Below are positions 43,735 to 54,322 of a stretch of DNA of 64,000 nucleotides, piece by piece. The translations under genes were made by a program, and so were the position numbers. Under the pieces are notes generated by a model. That model was given only the letters and a program-made list of their open reading frames with translations, was not told the DNA's origin and did not search any database. Source of the stretch: Orobanche coerulescens (Eukaryota; Streptophyta; Magnoliopsida; Lamiales; Orobanchaceae); assembly GCA_033398695.1 (NCBI GenBank), contig CM065815.1:99724501-99788500 (forward strand), given 5' to 3'. Each line of letters opens with the position of its first letter. Position 1 is the first letter of the stretch.

Positions 43735-46652
43735 TGTAATACCCACGATTTTCGTTCCGGTTATTTTGAAATTTTTTTCGGATATTTCCCGGTTGTCGAG
43801 TGCCGGTATTATTTTCTCGACAACTGATTTCGGCGTTTATGACCATAACTGAGGATTGGTTATCCATTGTTTTCATTTCGGATCGATGATGTTGTCCCCG
43901 GGTGTTTTGTCGTGTTCGTTCCGTGCGATTTCGAAAAATCGAGTCGTCGAATCATGGTGGTCGGGCACTGGCCGGACGGTTGGGGACGCTGGCCGGACTG
44001 CGAGCCCAGGCCGGGAGTGCGAGCCTTGGCCGGGCGGGTGCGGCAAGCCGGCGTAGCACACGCTTCTGGCCGGAAGGTAGCACTGCCTTCTGGCCGGGAG
44101 CGGCGCACGCTATGGCCGGTTGGTTGCGCGCGCTAGTCGGCCGAGCGGTAGGGCGAAAAGGTTACGGGCGGGAGGATCGGCGGGTAGTGCACGCTCTTGT
44201 CGGACCTTTGCATGCCTTCTGGCCGGCAGTAGCGCGCCTTCTGGCCGGAAGGCTGCGCACGCTACCTGGCCGAGCCAGGAAGTCTCTGGAATGTGGCTGG
44301 GCCGACAGCGCACGTGTTCAGCGCATGATGGCGGGCCTGGCCGAACATTCTCGACCATGGCCGCTCGCTAGCGCATGCTAGCTCGGCAGTCTAGCGCACG
44401 CTAGGCTGCACCAGTATAAATATGACCGAGCAGTACTGTTTGCACTCATTTTTCATTTTCTCCCTTTCTCTTCCGCGACTGGATTCTTTGAGGTGACGAA
44501 GGCATGTTATTATACAACTAATCCATGAAGTTTAGGAGCTCATATCATCGATTAATCACCCCATAACATCCTTCAATCCAGCGAATCAAGGTCAGTTTTT
44601 CTAAAATTCTAGTTTTGGGAAAAATTGGGGATTTTGTTGATTTCGTCCGTTTGATTCGTTATAACTTAGAATAGTGATAGATTGATGATTATTAAGTTGT
44701 TTTATATCGAATCCCTTGTTTTTCCACGGTTGAATTGCCGAGGATTCGTCGTTTTATTGAGTTTCTAATCGACACCTTGAAAGTGTTCGATAAAATGTCA
44801 CAAAGGGGATTCGGGCGTTCTACGATTATTCTTCCTCGTTCGATCGTCAATTTATCCATGGTATGATGTTGGGGTCAGGTTCCTTGCGAAGAACTTGAGT
44901 CGGAACCCTTCCGTTTCCCGATCGGTTATGTTACCGTCGTTTCTGCCGGAGGGTTGTGGGCATTCGAGGTTTCCTGGTTGAGCCATGTTCGTCGGAGTGT
45001 CCGGTATCGACTATCGAGGCAAGTATCTTGCCCATACATTACGTGTTTTTTGAATATGATGATTGAAAATTGACGATACGTGCTAAACGAATTGTTTACA
45101 ACCATTTTTCTAAAGAATCGGTATATTTACAATTATGGTTTTCTTAAAGGACGAATCTTGTGTTCGAGACTTAATGTGCTTATTTGACTATATGTGTTAG
45201 TGTTGAGTATAGGAACTCTCTACCTTCGGATGATGTCATTCGGCGTGAATATGTCGTCGGTAATTTGTAGTTAAATCCTTTCATTATAAATTGTGCGTGG
45301 ATTCATGTGGTGATCGGTGGATATATGAGTTGTGTGATATTGGTTGTGTCTTTTGGTGTTGTTGAGATAAGTGTGTTTCTTTGTGGACATCATTAATTTT
45401 GGGTCGTGAGTATGTGTTGGATAATATGGCCATTTTAGCAAAATACCTCGACTATATATATTGTGATTGACTCTTGAGGATTGTGGTTTTGAAAATGTGA
45501 ATTGATGAGAGTTGTAAGGTTTTTCTCGGGTACTCTCACTCGGTGATTGACTCGACGGGGTCACACGGGGACACAGTGGCTCGGGTGGACCGGGTCGCGA
45601 GGGTTACTTCGAGTGGGCATTCTCACCTGGGGATTGCTCGACGGGGCACACAGGGACTTGGTGGCCTTACGGCGGGACCGGGGGGCTGGACCGGCTCGCG
45701 AGAATTGCCAAAGTGTTTGTACTATTGATTAATTGTGATATGTCCAGAGTATCACAATGCTTGTTGCCCGGAGTCGAGAGACATTATATATTGAGTCTTG
45801 GTGTTTGGCTAAAATGGCATAAAAATAATGTGTTATGTGTAATGTGTCGTTGGAAGTGAATTGAAGTGAATGAACGGGTCGTGGACCCTGCGTTGGTGAT
45901 CGAAATGGTTGGGTCGTGGACCCTGTGTTTTGTGACTGGAATGAATTGGGGTTGTGAACCCCGTGTTTTGTTATTCGGTTTTGCATTTTTGGAAAATGAA
46001 CTTTGGGGCGGTGACCCTAAGAGGCTTTTGAAGAATTAAGAACTTTACTATCGCAAATGTTTTCGAAAACTTCCGAGATTTGAAAATGTTTTCAAAGTGC
46101 CTTCTTGTTTTGGTTTCTATTTTCAAGACTTGAACTATTTTTAATTATCAAAATATCTCGGGAAGTCTTTGGTTGTATTCTCGGAATGTGTTATGTATGG
46201 CTCGTATTTGCACTTTTTACTTGTACTAGCAAAACAGTGGAGTTTTGCTAACCCCTGAGTATTCGGGGGTGGATGTCTATTTTTGCATCCAGGTACATGC
46301 AGGTTTGGGAGCAAAACACAGGATCGGCGCGAAGGATGATGGAAGGCGAATGATACTAATCACACGAAGGCCAGTGTTGGTTGCAGTCAGTCAGAGTTGT
46401 GTATGGTCTTTCTTCTGTTGTATTTTTTTTTGGTTTGAGAGTGTATTTTACCCTTGCATGGGTATCAGTCGAGATAGAAATGTGCATTTTGACTTGTATG
46501 TTTGTGATGAAAGACCAAGTTAGTATGTTGATTTGGTATTTTATCACGTCGATATGCAATTTATTGTGTGGTTTCGATGTCTAACCTGGTGGATCCTCAC
46601 GGAGAGGGTCTGCGGCGTGTAATATTCCCGGTTTGATTCTGGGGGTGTTACA
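43735..46652 (+). repeat. Element B 3' LTR (2918 bp)
   Basis: Matches the 5' LTR throughout, with most differences clustered in the palindrome array (43,990-44,300), where copies have lost or changed half-sites and spacers. Confidence 0.92.
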
Positions 46653-46657
46653 GAGAC

Positions 46658-46970
46658 AACAAATACAGATACGGATACCCATAACTTTGGGTAAATTACA
46701 AAATGGCCCAAAACATCCAAAAATCACGATACGTGATCGAATAACCAAACCGAAGTTCACAACACGTCTAACAAAGTTAAACGGACTTACGGGAAACTCG
46801 AAGCAGCAGTTTCGAACGAAACTCAACAAAAAGACACCGGAACGAACTCAGATGTCAAAAAGTGTAGAATTAATCATTCTCAGAATGACGAAACGGTCAT
46901 GAGCGAGTCGTCAAAACGGACTTCCGCCGAAAAAAAGAAATTACCGGAAATTGAAATTATGGGTATTACA
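46658..46970 (-). repeat. Element A 5' LTR, right-hand end
   Basis: Continues A's 5' LTR after B; ends GGGTATTACA, followed by the CCTTG target duplication. Confidence 0.88.
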
Positions 46971-46975
46971 CCTTG

Positions 46976-47519
46976 ATCCCTGGACACTGTTGTAAGCCTC
47001 CTATTTATAGGAGACAAGGCTGCTGGGGCGATCGCCGTTTTCTATATTATAATAAAGTGGCCGATCATCCCGTCACGTGGGGCTGTTCCCTTAAAGTCTG
47101 AGGTTGCTGCTGGCAGCCAGCCGTGCGAGCCAATGGGAAGCCTGCACGCGTCCTGAGTCGTTGTCCGGGGAGGACCCACTTTGTATCTTTCGGCGGCCCT
47201 ATCGGTAGGTGAGGTAGGTGACAGGCTGGGGTCAAAGGTCCTATCTGTCGGCACCTTTTGTGGATCTGCATATGGGTCACCGTCCAAGATTCGGTCTTCG
47301 ACGACTTTGACGGATGTTGGATTTATATGTGGCACGAGACGACTGTCTCTGGTTGGACATCAAAGACGATCGCCAGATACCAAAAGACGATTGCCGGATA
47401 CTAAAAGACGATCACCGTGGTTGCCGACCTCTGGGTGTTTGCCCAGAGTATGTCTTCTATGGTTGGCTTTCAGATCATTATGTTGATCGACACCGAGGCG
47501 TATTAATCGCCGCACAACA
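46976..47519 (-). repeat. Element E 5' LTR, right-hand part
   Basis: Continues E's 5' LTR after A: TATA box (reverse) 47002-47009, GCGATCG motifs, end at CGCACAACA. A short segment near 47,030 present in the 3' LTR is missing. Followed by ATACA. Confidence 0.9.
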
Positions 47520-47524
47520 ATACA

Positions 47525-48440
47525 TTGATCCAATCAACAATACGAACCGATCCAATCGATTCACACAATCGGTAATATGATAACGTTCACAATAATTCGG
47601 TCGACCATAATTATTCCAATTAATCGAATTTTCCTTATAAAATAAAATACCATAAATCATTTTAATCATATTAAATCCAAGTTAACATGCGGGAGATTAA
47701 TTTTCAAGAAAATACGGAAAAAACGAGCCGGGTGAAAAATGGCCTGCCATGGCCGAGTCACTGCCGGCAGCCTTCCGGCCAGACACGGCCCGTGTCGCCT
47801 GACACGGTCGGATCGTGCCGGCAGTGTCCCAAACATTCCTGCCAGTCACGGCCGTGTCGCCTGACAGTCGAGTCACTCGGAAGCTTCACGCAGACACGGC
47901 CCATGTCGCTGCCACGGTCAGATGCACTGGCGTGCACAGCAGGCCCGAGACCGAGTCACCGAGGACACGGTCGAATCACTCTCGGCAGATTACCCATTTT
48001 GTCGAAGAGTCGAAATCGGCGATTGAGCTAGATTTTCGACCGGATATCCAATATCAATATTTTCCGACTTTCATATCTTCAATATAAATCATATTTCCCA
48101 GAAATTTAAGATTTATATTTAGACATAAACTTACGAAAAATAAAACTAGAATGAACGAAAAACATATACCATGATTATGACTAAAATGATTCCAGAAATT
48201 TAAGATTTATATTTAGACATAAACTTACGAAAAATACAACTAGAATGAACGAAAAACATATACCACGATTATGACTAAAATGATTCCAAATCATTCACCA
48301 TCTAATCGAGCATTCCAAATGCCAATATCGTATATACGATCACAAGACCTACGCTCCGATACCACTGTTGGGATTCGGTGCCTAAAACGAAGGCCCAGCG
48401 GAAGCGGTGAAACGAAAATTAATTCGATCCGAATCCTTAC
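47525..48440 (-). mobile_element. Copia element I: leader, primer site and LTR end right of element E
   Basis: Reverse complement of a leader homologous to element L's (50,610-51,300), including a primer site TGGTATCGGAG (RC of 48354-48364) and the LTR end beginning TGTTGGGATTCGGTGCC on the plus strand at 48366. The LTR is cut at 48440 by gypsy LTR F. A GC-rich stretch (47,745-47,990) has GACACGGCCGTGTC-like motifs. A 94-bp tandem duplication occupies 48097-48284. No gag or pol of I is in the window. Confidence 0.8.
48097..48284 (-). repeat. 94-bp tandem duplication in element I leader
   Basis: Two copies of a block starting CCAGAAATTTAAGATTTATA and ending near GACTAAAATGATT, starting at 48098 and 48192, differing at very few positions. 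The related leader of element L has one copy. Confidence 0.9.
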
Positions 48441-48683
48441 TGTAACACCCCCAATCCACTCAGGGATATTACACGCCGTAGACCCTCTCCTCGAGGATCT
48501 ACCAGGCTGGTAACAACATTTAACATCTCGACAATGCCTTCAAGGCTAAAATGACTCAGTAGACCGATTTGGTCTTTCAATAAAAATATACAACTCAATT
48601 ACAAACACATACCCACGCAGGGGTCAAAATACAATAAACTCCCGTACAACGGGGAAAAGATACTGCAGCGGAAAAGAAAATAC
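48441..48683 (-). repeat. Gypsy LTR F, left part
   Basis: TGTAACACCCCCAATCCAC, homologous to A's LTR 3' end, inserted in I's copia LTR. It stops at element L and resumes at 57765. Confidence 0.88.
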
Positions 48684-50609
48684 TGTTAAGGCAAATGAAT
48701 GTTTCTTTATTTACTGGTAGTTACTGGCATTCCTAACTCATAAATAAACATATGGAAACTAGTCCGTGTATTTGAGAGCAAAATGTTCCACTCCTTATTG
48801 GATAAGCGGTTCGGCACTGTAAAGGTTTATAGCTCAAATACTTAATCGTTCGCAAGTCGATGAAACTTGACTGGGAGTTAAGTTTATGTGAAGACTTGTA
48901 TGACGTGTTCTTTTACATGGAGAGTGCCTGTCGAACACTAATGGTTAGTGGGAGCACACGTTATAGGTATGCTAATTAGATTAGTATACTCGAACCGACT
49001 CACCCTCGATTCATCACACGGATTTCACTCCAGGACAGTCAATGATGGAATCGAAAGGTTGTGATAGGTATTCGTGAACCTTCGACTTGAGGATTTAGTA
49101 GGGATGTGCTTGTGACGTCAAGATTTTCATTAGAGTAGTTCGACCCTATAAACCAGAAGGCGGGGGTCAACCTCGACGTGCATCTTGATGGGCAAGTAGC
49201 AGGTCCTACTGAATACCAAGATAGAATTCTTTCTCCCGTTAGTGAGCGGGTTATATGTCCTATGCGGTTATTGGCAGATGAGATCATAAGTCTTTGGCTA
49301 AAGCATTGGAGCTAGTTGTATTAGATACACGATAGCTCGATGATCTCGATTTGCATTAACGCGTGCATAGCGTCAAGTACAGATAGGTTTTGACTGACCG
49401 TGACCCTATAACTTGATCGGGACATTTGAAAGAAGGGTTTATACGTATACTGGTATTCATGACAGAATAGTTCTTGAATGATCCCAATCATTCGTTCTTA
49501 GTTGGGGTATAGTGTAGGCCGCCAGGCTGGCTAGGTGGTGCTACTACTCTTTGGTTCCTCCCATTGCTGACTGAGACGGACCTACCGAGTCGCGCATTAG
49601 GATTGACGACGGAATGAATCAAGCTAATTATCTCATTATGTGTATTAGATATTAGATATCTAAATTTGGGACATTAGATGTCTAAATCGATTTATTGGAT
49701 AAATTGATTTACGGCCTAATGAATTAAATAAATTACTGGGTGATTAATTTAATTCATGTATATAATTATTTCTTGGAGAAATTAATTATATTATTTTGTA
49801 TTTGATATGTTTAATTAATTGGATTAATTAATCGATATAAATACATCGAAACGGAATCAGAGTTTATCTGTTTGGACTTTCGGGAGTCAAAGCGAACCGA
49901 ACTCGTCCGTTTTTCATCATGGCCACCCTCCTCTTTTCCACCTAATTTCCCCTTGTCTTTTGTTTCCATTTTATATGGATGATATTGACATGGTGGGGAT
50001 ACCTCTCATGTGAATGAGTTGTATAAGTTGGTGGAAGGTGTATAAAGAATAATATGTAGACTTGTGATTGAGTAGATATAATATCAAATACATATTTCAC
50101 ACTTTGAGAGAGAGAGAGAGAGACGTAAGGATGAAAGAAGGAGAGAGAGAAAAGAACTTAGATTTCATTTCATGGTGTTCATACTCATCTTCATCTTCTT
50201 CACTAACTTCTTTTTCATTTTTCTTGGAGAAAATTGAGAGAAAAATATTGAGAGAATTTTGATAAACATACTTGGAGTATATTCATGAAAATCAATAGCT
50301 TGATCACCTAGCTCTAGCCGTATCCTCGGAGGATAGCAAGGTGTTGTCATTCCGGTCGTTTCTCCGGCGCGTGGCAAGTAGAGACGCGGTGCTTTCGGCG
50401 TTGGATCGTTCAAGAGCTTGGGGAATAGCTCAAGAGAAGGTTATCCATCTAATCAACGGTCTACAAGGGTGAGTTTCTATATCTCTTGTGAATTCGTTTT
50501 TGATATTCGTATATACGTAGCTCGATCGATCCTCGTAGGGATTCGGATCGAATTAATTTTCGTTTTACCGCTTCCGCTGGGCCTTCGTTTTAGGCACCGA
50601 ATCCCAACA
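48684..50609 (+). repeat. Element L 5' LTR with 77-bp deletion
   Basis: Begins TGTTAAGGCAAATG; the 3' LTR has 77 extra bases (55767-55843) between TGTTAAG and GCAAATG, flanked by TAAG at both breakpoints. Ends CCGAATCCCAACA. TATA-like TATAAAG at 50041-50047; a (GA)n run lies near 50105-50123. Confidence 0.93.
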
Positions 50610-50610
50610 G

Positions 50611-50622
50611 TGGTATCGGAGA
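50611..50622 (+). other. Element L primer-binding site
   Basis: TGGTATCGGAGA, one base after the LTR, initiator-Met type with variations. Confidence 0.8.
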
Positions 50623-52222
50623 GTAGGTCTTGCGATCGTATATACGATATTAGCATTTGGAATGCTTGATTATATGGTGAATGATTTGGAATCATTTTAG
50701 TCATAATCGTGGTATATGTTTTTCGTTCGTAATAATTGTATTTTTCGTAAGTTTATGTCTAAATATAAATCTTAAATTTCTGGGAAATATGATTTATATT
50801 GAAGATATGAAAGTCTAAAATTATAGATATTGGATATCCGGTCGAAAATCTAGCTCCGAATCATCGTCGGATGACTTTTCGGACAAAGGGCAGGAAGCTG
50901 CCAGGGTGACTCGGCCGTGTCTGGTGACACGGGCCGTGTCGGCGATCCCAGAGCCCTTTGCGAGCAGACCCGACCGTGTCGAGACACGAGCCGTGCGGCC
51001 GGCGGTGCCGGCGTGACTCGTCCATGCCGAGCCGATCTGCCGGAAAGCTGCCGAGGTGACTCGGCGAGCAACCTTTTTGCCCACCTTTCGATTTTCTCGT
51101 GTATTCTTGAAAATTAATCTCCCGCATGTTAAATTGGATTTAATATGATTAAAATGATTTATGGTATTTCATTTTATAAGGGAAATTTGATTAATTGGAA
51201 TATTTATGGTCGACCGAATTATTTTGAATGTTATCATATTACCGATTGTGTGAATCGATTTGATCGGTTCGTATTGTTGATTGGATCAATGTATCTCTAC
51301 GCTTTTCATTTATATAGTATTTATTGGATGAATGCTTTTGAATGGGGATGTGGTTCGTGGACTTAGTTTTGAATCGTTCGTTTTATTCGATTGGGTTGTA
51401 AAGGCCATTTTGAGCCTATTTATTTTACTAGAAAAATTTGTATCTAGGATGCAATTTTCAATGTAAAATTTATATGTAATGACGAAGACCGGAGGAAGAT
51501 CCATTTCGAGAAGATGAAGATTCAAGACGAAGACTTGTAATTAGATTACGGAGTTTTTGTTTTCTAGGAACGATCCATGAACCACATGTTGGTAGCAACT
51601 AGGTTGTGAATGGTTGTTTCATGTTGTATGAATGCCACAAACGCGCTTAAATGATTAATGTGCAAAGTGTAACGTTAATCGTGATAATTCTCCCACAACA
51701 AATAATTAAGTTTATAAGGTTTCAAGGTTTTCCTTCCCTCCATCGATTTTTCGGGAAATTGAAATCCAAACCGGATGTGCTATGCTTTCGAGTTATCGGG
51801 GTAGTCGTTTGGGGAGGACGGATAAATTACCGGGAGCGCATTGGATGCCTTCGGTTGGAGCAAATTTTATCCACAGAGCGATAGGTTGCGGATAAGATTC
51901 AATTGTGAAACGGTTGCGTCGATGGTATAAACTTAACTTGTTCACGAACCATAGAAACCGTATAGGTTGAGGGGAGTGAACAAGGGGAAAAAGAAGATCG
52001 AATCATCCATTAGATGGGTTGGTGTTGGACACCACTTTATGAAAATTAATAGACTAGAAACCTGTTCGGTTGCCCTCTATTAAGATTTATAAAGAACTTC
52101 GATCACCACTATGAAGTAGAGCGACGATACTTCGGATATCACATGGGAGTGTGTTATTCCGATAAAAATAGTGGGAGGGGTAACAAGAATAGAAAAGACC
52201 TTAATTCTATACTCGAACATAA
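50623..52222 (+). other. Element L untranslated leader
   Basis: 1.6 kb without a coding frame. 50,909-51,070 is GC-rich with several GACACGG/CCGTGTC inverted motifs (for example GTGACACGGGCCGTGTC); the remainder is AT-rich. Packaging or dimerisation signals would be expected in such a leader, but none can be named. Confidence 0.6.
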
Positions 52223-53065
52223 TTGAATGAGTCACTAATTAATCTATCGTACTTAATGCACTCAAATCTCAATATGACAATGAATCCACTCGCAATGCAA
52301 CAAGAAAAGAACACCTTAATGGGACCTAACTTTGTGGATTGGCTCCGCAATCTGATGATTGTCCTCAGTATAGAGACACTGGGATACGTCTTGGAGACGG
52401 ACATTCCGGCGCCTCCTGTGCGGACCCGAGCCAATCAGGAAGAGATTGAAAACCATGAAAAGTGGGTTAAGGATGATGTGAAAGTCCGTGCTTATATGAT
52501 GGCTTCCATGTCTAATGAGATTCAGAGAGCTCATGAGAAAATGACTTCTGCTAGGCAGATTCTATCTCACTTAACCGAGCTTTATGGTGATCATAGCAGA
52601 ACTGCTAGTTATGAGATATCCAAGCAACTGTTCTGTGCAAGGATGAAGGAAGCTGAGAAGGTTGGGGAACAAGTCCTCAAAATGATATCCATGATTGAGA
52701 GATTGGAGGCTCTTGATTTTAAAATGGATACTTCTCTCCAAACCGACCTTATCCTAAAGTCTCACCCTGATTCCTTCTCACAGTTTGTTATGAACTTCAA
52801 CTGCAATGAGATTGCATGTAATTTAGCTGGGCTATTGAACAAACTTGTGACTGCTCAGTCTCAGATGAAGACTCCGCGGATGAGGGAGTCTGCTCTTGTG
52901 ATATCTTCTGGACCTCGGAGGTCTAAGAATAAGAAGAAAAAGACCAAGAAGCGGACTGGACCACAAGCTAAGGACCTTAAGGGGAAGGGCAAGGCCCCGA
53001 TGGTTCCGAAGAACAAGAAGAAGAAGGATGCTTGTCTCACGTGCGGTGGTGGGCCTTTGGGCTAG
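52223..53065 (+). pseudogene. Element L gag
   Basis: A 280-codon frame. The real start may be an internal Met such as MNPLAMQQEK, near 52280. It has the copia gag core: LMGPNFVDWLRNLMIVLSIE, KWVKDDVKVRAYMMASMSNE, RTASYEISKQLFCARM and LKSHPDSFSQFVMNFNCNE. A lysine-rich tail (SKNKKKKTKKRTG) leads to a zinc knuckle whose first pair, CLTC, is present; a single-base loss near 53055 removes the His and shifts the frame to a stop at 53063-53065. Gag would form the particle. Confidence 0.88.
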
Positions 53066-53288
53066 AGTGTCCGATTCTTCATGGCACTTCACGCACGAAC
53101 TTTTAGTTTTGGAAACAAATTGTTCGCTCTTGTATTTTCTATTTCTGAATCTTGGATTACGGTGCTAGTTCTCATATTTGTACCGTGAATCGGGATGCGG
53201 AACAAAGTAGGAAGCTTGGAGCTAGAGAAGTTATGATCATAGTCGGAAGCGGGCATAGTGTCGGCGGCCCGACATAGGATCACTTCTT
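53066..53288 (+). pseudogene. Element L protease remnant
   Basis: Short frames carry LDYGASSHICTVNRDAEQSR, the copia protease core in which the usual D-S/T-G triad reads D-Y-G, followed by IIVGSGHSVGG and a stop (TAG near 53275). Altered triad and stops mean no activity. Confidence 0.75.
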
Positions 53289-54322
53289 TTGGGTTTAGAA
53301 TCCGACTTTGTTTTGACTTTAGAAGAGGTACTTGTTTTGCCCAAGGGGCACAAAAACATTGTATCCATTCCGGTCATGGACCGAAAAGGTTTTTCATTTT
53401 TCATTGGTGATGGTTCCTGCAAAATTTATTTTAGAAATAAACTAGTGGGTACTGCTACATTGTTAAATGGATTGTATCATCTAAATCTCAACAACAAAGT
53501 AGTTGTGAATACTATGACTAGAAAATGTGGTAGGGATGAAACCAATCAAGTTTTAAAATGGCATCTAAGACTTGGTCATGTTGGTCAGACCAAGGTTTAC
53601 AAGATGGAAAAGGATGAACTTATGGGTCCATTGGGATCAGATCCCTTTCCTACTTGTGAATCTTGCCTTAAAGGAAAAATGACTAAGTCCCCCTTCACAT
53701 GGACTTTTGAAAGAGCCGCTGATAAACTGGGATTAATCCATACTGACGTTTGTGGTGCTTTGGAAGCAGCACGTGACAGATATCAATATTTTATTACGTT
53801 TACAAATGATCATACTAGGTATGGTTATGTATACTTAATGAAACATAAATCCGAGGTTTTTGAGAAATTCCAGGAATTCAAGGCCCTAGTCGAGAAACAA
53901 ACTGGTAATCATATCAAAGCACTTCGGTCGGACCGAGGTGGCGAGTATATGAGTACGGAGTTTGACGAGTTCCTTAAATAACATGGAATAGTTTCACAAC
54001 TAACACCTCCAGGTACTCCTCAGTTAAATGGTGTGTCAGAAAGAAGGAACCGGACACTGTTGAACATGGTCCGTTCCATGCTAGGCTATACTGACTTGCC
54101 GATTTACCTATGGGGGTATGCACTCCTGACTGCCGCATATATCTTGAACAGATGTCCTTCCAAATCCGTTCCAAAAACTCCACATGAGATGTGGGAAGGA
54201 AGGAAACCAAGTCTTAATCATATTAGGATTTGTGGATGTCCCGCCTATGTCAAGAAGACTAAGGTGGAAAAGTTGGAAGCTAGGTATGCGAAGGGACATT
54301 TCATTGGATTCCGGCTGGGATG
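53289..54322 (+). pseudogene. Element L integrase
   Basis: Two parts in one region. 53289-53981 has the GAG-pre-integrase segment (GDGSCKIYFRNKLVGTA) and the zinc finger (WHLRLGHVG ... CESCLKGKMTKSP), then HTDVCGALEAARDRYQYFIT and RSDRGGEYMSTEF with the first two catalytic Asp. A TAA at 53979-53981 follows. 53982-54322 continues with HGIVSQLTPPGTPQLNGVSE, which holds the catalytic Glu, and RTLLNMVRSMLGYTDLPIYL to the C-terminal IRICGCPAYVKK. The frame changes near 54,320. Confidence 0.9.

Larger units (their letters stand above)
37955..46652 (+). mobile_element. Element B: second gypsy-derived element with ~2.9-kb LTRs and deleted gag-pol
   Basis: Plus-strand element inside A's 5' LTR: 5' LTR 37955-40888, primer site, internal region of 2.85 kb, polypurine tract, 3' LTR 43735-46652. 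Flanks are GATAC (37950-37954) and GAGAC (46653-46657); the intact site in A's other LTR reads GAGAC, so the left copy changed after insertion. Only the first codons of gag remain. It is the youngest layer of this stack. Confidence 0.92.
29509..46970 (-). mobile_element. Element A: gypsy-derived element with ~3.1-kb LTRs and almost no coding capacity, split by B
   Basis: Minus-strand element: 3' LTR 29509-32680, internal region 32681-35154 (2.47 kb), 5' LTR 35155-37954 plus 46658-46970. Target duplication CCTTG at 29504-29508 and 46971-46975. It has a polypurine tract, a pre-PPT hairpin and an initiator-Met primer site, but only a gag zinc-knuckle relic. Large LTRs with a non-coding core resemble the LARD class. 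Homology of the leader and pre-PPT regions to N and B indicates a chromovirus (Tekay-like) origin. Confidence 0.9.
18387..47519 (-). mobile_element. Element E: Tat-lineage Ty3/gypsy retrotransposon with antisense gene, split by element A
   Basis: Minus-strand element with LTRs TGTTGTGCGGCGATTAAT...GGGTAACAACA, target duplication ATACA (18382-18386 and 47520-47524), TGGCGCT primer site, gag, protease, RT, RNase H, a second (archaeal-type) RNase H and integrase. An additional plus-strand gene lies between pol and the 3' LTR. Two RNase H domains and the antisense gene are known marks of the Tat lineage. Its 5' LTR is interrupted by element A. Without A and its nested guest the element is about 11.7 kb. 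Confidence 0.92.

Noticed and set aside
43902..44381. 159-codon frame in element B's 3' LTR
   Set aside because: It is Arg/Ala/Gly-rich because of GC-rich palindrome repeats, is not open in the 5' LTR copy, and has no recognisable domain.
51571..51586. GATCCATGAACCACAT in L as a match to the I/D junction near 18,313
   Set aside because: The match covers about 14 bases and the flanks differ; the true counterpart of that junction is at 51,290-51,362 on the other strand.
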